From assembly GCA_031292735.1 (NCBI GenBank), contig JARLGP010000129.1:1-12882 (forward strand): a DNA stretch of 12,882 nucleotides, in the 5' to 3' direction. Source of the DNA: Holophaga sp. (GTDB lineage: Bacteria > Acidobacteriota > Holophagae > Holophagales > Holophagaceae). This document shows positions 6,208 through 11,810 of this stretch, piece by piece. Positions within the stretch are counted from its first letter, which is position 1. Each line of letters opens with the position of its first letter. The notes under the pieces were generated by a model. The model ran no database searches, had not been told where the DNA came from, and was given only the letters and a program-made list of their open reading frames with translations. The translations under genes were made by a program, and so were the position numbers.

Positions 6208-7362
6208 GTGAGCAGCATCATTGAGTCGGTCATGGATCTGGAATCCGTGCTGGTGGCAGACAGGAGACATTTCCATGCCAATCCAGAGATCGGTTTCGCC
6301 CTGCACGATACCGTGCTCTACGTGGCCCAGCGGCTCAAGGAGCTGGGCATCGAGTACCGGGAAATCGACGGTTCCGGGATCCTCGTCTGCCTGGGAAAAC
6401 CGGGCCGGACGCTGCTTCTCCGGGCCGATATGGACGCGCTGCCCATGCGCGAGAACACGGACCTGCCGTTCCGGTCCCTGAACGGATTCGGGCACTGCTG
6501 CGGCCACGATATGCATACGGCGATGCTCCTGGGCGCGGCGACCGTCCTGAAGGCGCATGAGGCGGAGCTGGAAGGGACCGTGAAGATCCTGTTCCAGCCC
6601 GCGGAGGAGATCGGTGTCGGCGCCAAGGCCATGATCCAGGCGGGTGTGCTCGCCGACCCCAGGGTGGACGCGGCCCTGGCGGTTCACGTGGTATCGCTGG
6701 TCCCCACCGGGACGATCATCTGGCCCAAGGGAATCGCCATGGCCTCCATGGACACCTTCATGGTGCGGGTGCAAGGGAAGGGTGGGCACAGTTCGATGCC
6801 CCACCTGTGCGTCGATCCCCTGCTGATCGTCAATACCATGTACATGATGCTCAACAGCCTGGTGGGCAAGCTGGTGGATCCTTTCGAGACGGCCGTCCTG
6901 ACCGTCGGGAAGCTGGGCGGAGGCTCGGCGCCCAACATCATCCCGGACTCCGCCGTGCTGGAAGGCGGGCTCCGCTGCTACAGCAAGGAAGCACGATCCA
7001 ATGTCATGGCCAAGGTCAACGATATCCTCGAGAATGTGCCCCGGATCATGGGCGGGTCCAGCACCAAGGAAACCATCTACACGCCCATTCTCCACAACGA
7101 TGCCGCCCTGGGCGAAGCCATGGCCGGGGCGGTCCGGGATGTGGTCGGCGCGGAGCAGTTCGTGGTCCTGGAACAGGCGCTCCCCGGAACCGAGGATTTC
7201 GCCTACTTCTCCGAGGAAGTCCCATCGATGTACCTGGTGGTCGGCGCCGGGCACGAAGGCGGTGTCCCCATGCACAGTCCGAACGTGATCTTCGATGAAA
7301 AGGCATTGACCATTGGCGCATCGGTGTATGCCCACTGCGCGGTCGAATGGCTGAGGCAATAA
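6208..7362 (+). CDS. M20D-family metallo-amidohydrolase (hippurate hydrolase / N-acyl-amino-acid hydrolase type)
   Basis: A 384-residue cytosolic enzyme of the M20D group, which hydrolyses amide bonds of N-acyl, N-aroyl or indole-acetyl amino acids and related conjugates using one or two divalent metals. Visible landmarks are RRHFHANPEIGF (19-30), LRADMDALPM (71-80), CGHDMHTAMLLGAA (98-111; C98, H100 and H103), FQPAEE (129-134; E133/E134), AVH (H160), the dimerisation domain with GKGGHSSMPH (190-199), GTEDFAYF (327-334) and MHSP (H356). All expected metal and catalytic positions are intact and the length is normal for the family. Translation starts at a GTG with AAGGAGG five bases upstream. 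No signal peptide is present. It is first in a sigma-54-driven unit with an MFS permease, so it should act on whatever that permease imports. The exact substrate cannot be read from sequence. Confidence 0.92.
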   Translation: MSSIIESVMDLESVLVADRRHFHANPEIGFALHDTVLYVAQRLKELGIEYREIDGSGILVCLGKPGRTLLLRADMDALPMRENTDLPFRSLNGFGHCCGHDMHTAMLLGAATVLKAHEAELEGTVKILFQPAEEIGVGAKAMIQAGVLADPRVDAALAVHVVSLVPTGTIIWPKGIAMASMDTFMVRVQGKGGHSSMPHLCVDPLLIVNTMYMMLNSLVGKLVDPFETAVLTVGKLGGGSAPNIIPDSAVLEGGLRCYSKEARSNVMAKVNDILENVPRIMGGSSTKETIYTPILHNDAALGEAMAGAVRDVVGAEQFVVLEQALPGTEDFAYFSEEVPSMYLVVGAGHEGGVPMHSPNVIFDEKALTIGASVYAHCAVEWLRQ

Positions 7363-7459
7363 GCCGTTGTGATGGAATAACCCTTCCCGTTTCGCGCGGC
7401 CCCGGCATAAGTGGCCGTAGCGGAAAGACGAGGTCGAGCAATGGTTATTCCGTAACGGC
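7363..7459 (+). promoter_or_regulatory. Long-range inverted repeat and folded RNA element between amidohydrolase and permease genes
   Basis: GCCGTT (7363-7368) and GGAATAACC (7374-7382) are mirrored by GGTTATTCC (7443-7451) and AACGGC (7454-7459), giving 15 base pairs interrupted by a 5-versus-2-base internal loop. The enclosed 60 bases contain weaker pairing (CGGCC with GGCCG at about 7396-7415). No T-run follows, so it is not an intrinsic terminator. It lies 34 bases before the permease start. It could be an mRNA processing or stability element, or cis-regulation separating enzyme from transporter output. It matches no riboswitch class that I recognise. Confidence 0.5.
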
Positions 7460-7493
7460 CACTAAATCCGAAAGAACGAGACGGGAGAGCCAA

Positions 7494-8780
7494 ATGGAAA
7501 ATGCATTGGAAATGGAAAACACAGCCCTGGCCAAGCCAAGGCCCGAGAAATGGAGCAGATATAAATACATTGTAATCCTTTTGCTGTTCCTGGGCTGGAC
7601 CCTCGGGAGCCTCGACCGCACCATCATTTATTTCGCGGTGCCCTCGATCATCAAGGAGTTCCATCTTTCGGCCACCCAGATGGGCTTGATCCTGAGCGCC
7701 TTCTTCGCCGGATACACCCTCATGCAGTTTCCAGGCGGCATGCTGGCCGACCGGTTCGGCCCAAGGAACATCATGCTGGTGGTCGTCTTCGTATGGTCGG
7801 TGTTCACCGGGCTCACCGGCCTGGTCACCAGCTTCACGGCCATGCTGCTGGTGCGCTTCGCGTTCGGCGTAAGCGAAGGACCGTTCCAGATGTCGGCGGG
7901 GAAGGCCATCGCCATGACCTACCGAAAGAACGAGATCGCAAAGGCAACTTCCATCATGTTGTCATCGGGCGGATTCGTGGCGTGCCTGGGGCCGATCATC
8001 GTCGCCGCCATGATCGCCAGGACCGGCTGGCGGCAGCCGTTCTTTGCCGTGGCCTTTCTGGGCCTGATCGTCATCGTGCTGTTCTACCTTCTGCTGAAGC
8101 CTGAACCCAACCCGGGGACGGGTTCCCGGCCGGCGGCCGCTGCCGGCGCGCCAGTCGCGGGCGACCTGCCTTTCAAGAAGATCTTCCGGATTCCCATGAT
8201 CTGGAGCCTGGTGGTGGCCAACTTCACCGCCTATACCCTGATGTGGGGACTGGGCTCCTGGATGCCCACCTATCTGATGAAGTTTTTCGGGATCAACATC
8301 AAGACCACGGGCTGGCTGCAGTCGGTGCCTGGGCTCGCCATCCTGGTCAGCGTTCTTTTCAGCGGCTTCATCATCGACCGGCTGTCCGACCGGCAGAACA
8401 AGTACCTTGGCTTCGCCGGCTCCGTGCTGGTCACCCTGTGCCTGTTCATGATGTACCGGGGCGGAATCGGCGTCAAAACCATCATCCTGATCCAGACCTT
8501 CATCAGCCTGGCTCTGGGCTACGTGACGATCTACATGCCCTGCCTGGTGTTCAAGAAGATCCCGGTGGCGCTCATCGGCCGCACCTCGGGAACCACCAAT
8601 GGCGCGGCCCAGCTGGGAAGTTTTTTTGCGCCTGCGGCCATGGGCCTGATTACCGACCTTTCCGGGGGCAGGATGATCGTTTCCTTCGGCTACCTGGTCG
8701 TGATGGCGGTCATCCTGGCGGTGGCGCTCCTGACGATGCAGACCAATATCGAAAAGGACCTGGCCCAACTGGCCGGGTAG
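7494..8780 (+). CDS. MFS permease, anion:cation symporter (ACS)-like family
   Basis: A 428-residue inner-membrane transporter with twelve predicted helices in two six-helix halves joined by a loop at about 200-230. The first helix runs into SLDRTIIYFAVPSI (39-52), the ACS-type equivalent of the NYLDR motif. The loop after helix 2 carries the MFS motif-A block GGMLADRFGPRN (81-92). RFAFGVSEGPFQMSAGKAIA (121-140) fits the helix 4 region of the same family, and GFIIDRLSDRQNKY (291-304) is the second-half counterpart. ACS permeases import organic anions such as hexuronates, tartrate or phthalate with a cation. The ATG at 7494 has GGAG six bases before it; the open frame extends 49 codons further upstream, but through the structured intergenic element. 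It follows the amidohydrolase by 131 bases and ends at a strong terminator. Import of the amidohydrolase's acidic substrate is the natural inference. Confidence 0.9.
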   Translation: MENALEMENTALAKPRPEKWSRYKYIVILLLFLGWTLGSLDRTIIYFAVPSIIKEFHLSATQMGLILSAFFAGYTLMQFPGGMLADRFGPRNIMLVVVFVWSVFTGLTGLVTSFTAMLLVRFAFGVSEGPFQMSAGKAIAMTYRKNEIAKATSIMLSSGGFVACLGPIIVAAMIARTGWRQPFFAVAFLGLIVIVLFYLLLKPEPNPGTGSRPAAAAGAPVAGDLPFKKIFRIPMIWSLVVANFTAYTLMWGLGSWMPTYLMKFFGINIKTTGWLQSVPGLAILVSVLFSGFIIDRLSDRQNKYLGFAGSVLVTLCLFMMYRGGIGVKTIILIQTFISLALGYVTIYMPCLVFKKIPVALIGRTSGTTNGAAQLGSFFAPAAMGLITDLSGGRMIVSFGYLVVMAVILAVALLTMQTNIEKDLAQLAG

Positions 8781-8806
8781 CAGGGCCGGATCCGGGCCCG
8801 GTCATG

Positions 8807-8840
8807 GCCAGGGGATGCGTCCCCTGGCTTTTCTTATTTG
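8807..8840 (+). terminator. Rho-independent terminator of the amidohydrolase-permease operon
   Basis: A perfect 9-bp stem (GCCAGGGGA at 8807-8815 with TCCCCTGGC at 8820-8828) with loop TGCG is followed directly by TTTTCTTATTT. It begins 27 bases after the permease stop codon. It separates the permease transcript from the porin unit, which therefore needs its own promoter. Confidence 0.92.
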
Positions 8841-8851
8841 TGGACCCTTCC

Positions 8852-8890
8852 GGACGCAAAATCCTCGACGGAGGAGGGGCAAAATTTTGC
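8852..8890. promoter_or_regulatory. Tandem upstream activating sites for the porin promoter
   Basis: GGACGCAAAAT (8852-8862) is followed by the perfect 12-bp palindrome GCAAAATTTTGC (8879-8890). The equivalent positions are 23 bp apart, about two helical turns. Both share sequence with the pair upstream of the amidohydrolase gene: GGACGCAAAAT is the exact reverse complement of 6068-6078, and AAAATTTTGCG (8881-8891) equals 6065-6075. Centres lie about 183 and 160 bases upstream of the predicted porin start. This is the expected layout for a hexameric sigma-54 activator that binds as dimers. Confidence 0.68.
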
Positions 8891-9018
8891 GCGGATCCCA
8901 GGCGGACCCGCCGGCTGATGGCTGCCCCGGCCCGGGATCCCGCAGGTGGCCGGCGCTTCCATGCCCAGATGGGCGGGCTGCCGGCCATGCCGGGAGGCCG
9001 AAGGCGGCCCGTGGACTT

Positions 9019-9034
9019 TGGCAAGAACTTTGCT
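9019..9034 (+). promoter_or_regulatory. Sigma-54 promoter of the porin operon
   Basis: TGGCAAGAACTTTGCT differs from the consensus TGGCACGNNNNTTGCW at a single fixed position. GG (9020-9021) and GC (9032-9033) are 10 bases apart. The predicted start is near 9045, leaving a leader of about 185 bases before the porin ATG. It is the closest match to consensus of the three sigma-54 promoters in the window. Confidence 0.82.
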
Positions 9035-9094
9035 CTCTACCTTTATTCCAATCATCGACGAGGTCATTCAGGGAAAAAGGTTCAGCCGGGTTCG

Positions 9095-9138
9095 GGGGGC
9101 ATGGCCCACCCAGCCGGCTGGTGTGGGTCGCTGCCCCC
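9095..9138 (+). promoter_or_regulatory. Extended stem-loop in the porin 5' leader
   Basis: An outer 7-bp stem, GGGGGCA (9095-9101) with TGCCCCC (9132-9138), encloses a second stem, CCCACCCAGCC (9105-9115) with GGCTGGTGTGGG (9116-9127), that pairs with one bulge. It lies in the untranslated leader about 90 bases before the start codon. It may stabilise the mRNA or act in post-transcriptional control, as is common for porin transcripts. No known riboswitch class is recognised. Confidence 0.5.
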
Positions 9139-9229
9139 AGTCACCTGCCGTTCCGTTTTCCCGTGTTGCCGCGGTTCACGCTTCATCCGCCCGGGCTCCC
9201 CGAGGGCCCCTTCAAAGGAGAAGGAACGA

Positions 9230-10441
9230 ATGAAAAAATTCCGGCTTGCAACGGTCACGGCCGCCGCGCTCCTGCTGGGCGCACCATCACTCAAGGCGAT
9301 TCCCTTGGTCACGGTGGGCGACACCCAGATGAACCTGTACGGGTGGGTGTGGGTCTACGGCCACTACTACCAGGACGCCAAGGAAGAACAGAGCGGTTAC
9401 GCCGGCAGTCTCTTCTACAACTACAACGGGACGGGGCCCCTGGATACCCACACCCTGCCCGACCATCAGTACGTGATGGCGGTCCAGCCGACCCGGTTCG
9501 GGTTCCTGTCGAACACCCCCAACACCAGCCTGGGGAACATCACCACCCAGATCGAATACGACCTCAACGGCTCCAACTCGCACCTCCGCCAGGCCGCTCT
9601 CGTTATCGGCGACTGGACCTTCGGCCAGAACTGGTCCTTGTGGGGCGACCGGGATTTGTGGTACGAAACCGCGGACTGGCTGGGGCCTCTGGGCCAGCCG
9701 GCCTGGCTTTTGCCCCATGTGCTTGAAATCCAGTATTACCACAAAATAGATGCTAAGAACTCCGGGGGCATCTCGCTGGAGCAGCAAACCACCACCAACG
9801 CTGGAGCCGTCGGCTCCTCTTCCACTTCGACCGGGGACGTGAGCATTCCCACCGTGATCGCGGCCTGGACCTACAAGGACAAGTGGGGGCACCTCTGCCT
9901 GCACGGAATGGGCCAGTACTTCGGCACCTTCGTGCCCGGCACCAGCCACGTATCCAAGAAGAATTACGGCCGGATGGAATACGCCTACATGGTGTCCGGC
10001 GATTTCAGGTTGTCCAAGTCCGACGATTTCCTATACGACTTCTACAAGGGCAATGCCCTGGGTGGCTACGGCATCGGCTATCAATCGGTGGTGTTCAACG
10101 ATGCCAACCGTTCCGTCACGCCGTTCCAGAGCATCGGCTGGGCCGCGGGCCTTTCGCACACCTGGTCGCCCAAATACCGGTCCAACATCTCCGTGGGAGG
10201 GGTCCAGTACGCGCGTCCCTCCCTGCCGGCCTCGATGATGGTGTATTTCTACCTTAAATCCGGTATTTCGGCTTTTGCCAACAGGTTCATCTTCTTCAAC
10301 AAGTACGTGGATATGGGCATCGAATACGGTATCGAGCAGGCACGGGCAGCCAGCGGTTACACTGCCATGAACGACAATGGCCAGCCCGCCAGTCACAACA
10401 CCAATGCCAAGGTCAATGTGTCCTTGCGTGGCAGGTTCTAG
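9230..10441 (+). CDS. DcaP-like outer-membrane porin
   Basis: A 403-residue outer-membrane beta-barrel precursor. The signal peptide is clear (MKKFRLATVTAAALLLGAPS, cleavage after LKA at about residue 23). The mature part begins with an amphipathic strand (MNLYGWVWVYGHYYQDA) and is rich in alternating aromatic strands. It ends in SLRGRF with the terminal Phe typical of BAM-inserted barrels. PTRFGFLSNTP...GNITTQIEYDLNG...LRQAALVIGDWTFGQNWSLW (broken here) is the strand pattern seen in the DcaP-like porins, which take up small organic acids. AAGGAG lies before the ATG. The gene has its own sigma-54 promoter, with the same activator-site motif as the amidohydrolase operon, so it probably supplies the outer-membrane entry step for that substrate. 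Family assignment rests on motif resemblance only; the barrel itself is certain, the precise class less so. Confidence 0.83.
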   Translation: MKKFRLATVTAAALLLGAPSLKAIPLVTVGDTQMNLYGWVWVYGHYYQDAKEEQSGYAGSLFYNYNGTGPLDTHTLPDHQYVMAVQPTRFGFLSNTPNTSLGNITTQIEYDLNGSNSHLRQAALVIGDWTFGQNWSLWGDRDLWYETADWLGPLGQPAWLLPHVLEIQYYHKIDAKNSGGISLEQQTTTNAGAVGSSSTSTGDVSIPTVIAAWTYKDKWGHLCLHGMGQYFGTFVPGTSHVSKKNYGRMEYAYMVSGDFRLSKSDDFLYDFYKGNALGGYGIGYQSVVFNDANRSVTPFQSIGWAAGLSHTWSPKYRSNISVGGVQYARPSLPASMMVYFYLKSGISAFANRFIFFNKYVDMGIEYGIEQARAASGYTAMNDNGQPASHNTNAKVNVSLRGRF

Positions 10442-10468
10442 GCCATCACCATTTCAGGAGGGGGGACG

Positions 10469-11218
10469 ATGCGACGAATGGCTCTGGCCTGCCTGGTGCT
10501 GCTCGGAATCGGCGGCCTGCCGGTCCACGGGGGGGGCGCGCAGACGCTGCCCCCGGAGATCAGCAGCCGGATGAAGACCGGGAAAAAACTCGACCTGGTC
10601 TGGTTCGACCCGCACTACGACACGGCTTCGGGGTTCATCCTGGGCCGCCTTGAAAGCCTCGCCGAGGGGCGCTTTGCCGCCACGGTCAACCATTTGCCGG
10701 CCGCATTGTCCCGCCTGACGGTCCCCGGATCCACCAACGTCCTGAACCTCACCGTCACCGATCTGGATGTCCATGAAAGCTATGCCGGTGGGCGCGCCAG
10801 CGCCACCCTGGCGGTGGAGGGTCAGGTGCTGGACCAGAAGGGAGGCGTGGTCTTCGCGTTCATGACCCGGGAACAGGTGGACAACCGGGAATCGGCCGAC
10901 AGCGACTGTCAGGCGGTCATGGACAATGTCGCCCTGGCCATCGCAAAGGAACTGAACGGGACCATGGAAAGCGCCTACCAGGCCAAGACGCGCTCGGCCG
11001 CAAAGGCCGAGAGCCTCATCCAGCTTCCGGCACCGGCCAAGGCCCCGGAACCGCAAGTGTCCAGTTCCGGGGCGCGGATCATCCCCCTCCCGGCTCCGGA
11101 GACGCCATCGACGGGGAAGCGGGAGCGGTTGCTCCAGCTCGAGTACCTCCTGAAGGAAGGCCTGGTTACCCGCGAGGAGTACGAGAAGATCCGGAGCAGG
11201 ATCCTGGAAACACTCTAG
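10469..11218 (+). CDS. Secreted protein of unknown function with C-terminal SHOCT-like domain
   Basis: A 249-residue protein. A signal peptide is likely (MRRMALACLVLLGIGGLPVHG, cleavage near residue 24). It lacks a convincing lipobox, so it is probably periplasmic rather than a lipoprotein. Residues 25-180 form an alpha/beta domain with beta-rich segments (LNLTVTDLDVHES, ASATLAVEGQVLD) and a helix (AVMDNVALAIAKELNGTM). I do not recognise this domain with confidence; DUF4410-like periplasmic proteins are one possibility. A Pro/Ala-rich linker (about 185-212) leads to a C-terminal SHOCT-like helix pair (about 217-249; LEYLLKEGLVTREEYEKI), usually an oligomerisation or interaction tail. AGGAGG precedes the ATG, and the gene starts 27 bases after the porin stop, so it is co-transcribed. 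A helper role for the porin or its substrate is only an inference from position. Confidence 0.75.
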   Translation: MRRMALACLVLLGIGGLPVHGGGAQTLPPEISSRMKTGKKLDLVWFDPHYDTASGFILGRLESLAEGRFAATVNHLPAALSRLTVPGSTNVLNLTVTDLDVHESYAGGRASATLAVEGQVLDQKGGVVFAFMTREQVDNRESADSDCQAVMDNVALAIAKELNGTMESAYQAKTRSAAKAESLIQLPAPAKAPEPQVSSSGARIIPLPAPETPSTGKRERLLQLEYLLKEGLVTREEYEKIRSRILETL

Positions 11219-11223
11219 CCTTT

Positions 11224-11691
11224 CTACTGGGCGCCCTGCTCCGCGGCCCCCGCGAAGGTGCCGGGGTTGCCCGGCCGGTGCTTCAGGTTGCCGAAGGCGC
11301 CGCTGTTGACGCTCACGAAGGTGGTCAGGAGGAACAGCAGGATGGCCAGCATGGCCGCCCCGCGCTTGGCCTTGGCCAGGCTCCTGCCGCTCAGCTCGGA
11401 AAACATCAGGAGGAACACCACCAGCAGCAGCTTCACGTGCAGGTACCTGGCCTGGAACGGGTGCCCCCCGGCCCGGATCTGCATGGCCACCAGAACGATG
11501 CCCAGGAGCACGGCCAGCCGGAACGCCCAGGCCGCGATGCGCTTCCACAGGATCGACGTCATGCCCTTGAGCTCTTCCTGACCATCCTCGAAGCCCACCA
11601 GGATCACGATGATCATGGCGGAACCGCCGCCCAGCGCCAGGCAGATCAGGTGCAGCCATTTGACAATGTAATAGGCTTCGAAGTTGGGCAT
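11224..11691 (-). CDS. Small four-helix integral membrane protein (CopD/HemJ-like fold), unknown function
   Basis: A 155-residue polytopic membrane protein with four hydrophobic helices at about 8-34, 50-72, 83-101 and 110-129, and a short Gly-rich C-terminal tail. His14 in helix 1 (KWLHL) and His85 at the start of helix 3 (YLHVKLLLVVFLL) sit where haem- or metal-binding His occur in HemJ/CopD-type four-helix proteins, a resemblance rather than a firm assignment. The start at 11691 is chosen over a GTG at 11712 because GAGGG lies four bases before the ATG and the helix begins soon after. It converges on the SHOCT-protein gene with only five bases between stop codons, and no terminator is visible. 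It is divergent from the kinase gene across a 119-base spacer. Confidence 0.75.
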   Translation of the reverse strand: MPNFEAYYIVKWLHLICLALGGGSAMIIVILVGFEDGQEELKGMTSILWKRIAAWAFRLAVLLGIVLVAMQIRAGGHPFQARYLHVKLLLVVFLLMFSELSGRSLAKAKRGAAMLAILLFLLTTFVSVNSGAFGNLKHRPGNPGTFAGAAEQGAQ

Positions 11692-11753
11692 GGAACCCTC
11701 GGAATGGATCACAGGAATGCTGCGCGCCAGCTGATTCTCTCCTATTCTTGCCC

Positions 11754-11785
11754 TTGACAGAAGAGCGGGGTTTCGGCGCTAGAAT
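11754..11785 (+). promoter_or_regulatory. Possible housekeeping-sigma promoter of the kinase gene
   Basis: A perfect -35 box, TTGACA (11754-11759), and a near-consensus -10, TAGAAT (11780-11785), lie just upstream of the kinase start. The 20-base spacer is longer than the preferred 17, so activity would be weak or need an activator. The leader would be about 20 bases. Confidence 0.4.
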
Positions 11786-11810
11786 CAAATACTCCCTTCA
11801 GCGGGTGAGC

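Larger units (their letters stand above)
8781..9229. other. Non-coding control region between permease and porin genes
   Basis: This 449-base spacer contains the permease terminator, two copies of the activator-site motif, a near-consensus sigma-54 promoter and a structured leader. Open frames cross it in two forward phases, but they are continuations of shadow frames with no start signals of their own. I see no gene here. Confidence 0.75.

Noticed and set aside
5989..7359. Long minus-strand frame opposite the amidohydrolase
   Set aside because: It is the His/Gly-rich antisense shadow of a clear M20D enzyme and has no recognisable motifs or start signals.
8243..9229. Open frame continuous with the porin gene, extending back through the permease gene
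   Set aside because: It overlaps a well-supported permease in another frame, crosses a strong terminator, and the porin has its own ribosome-binding site and signal peptide at 9230.
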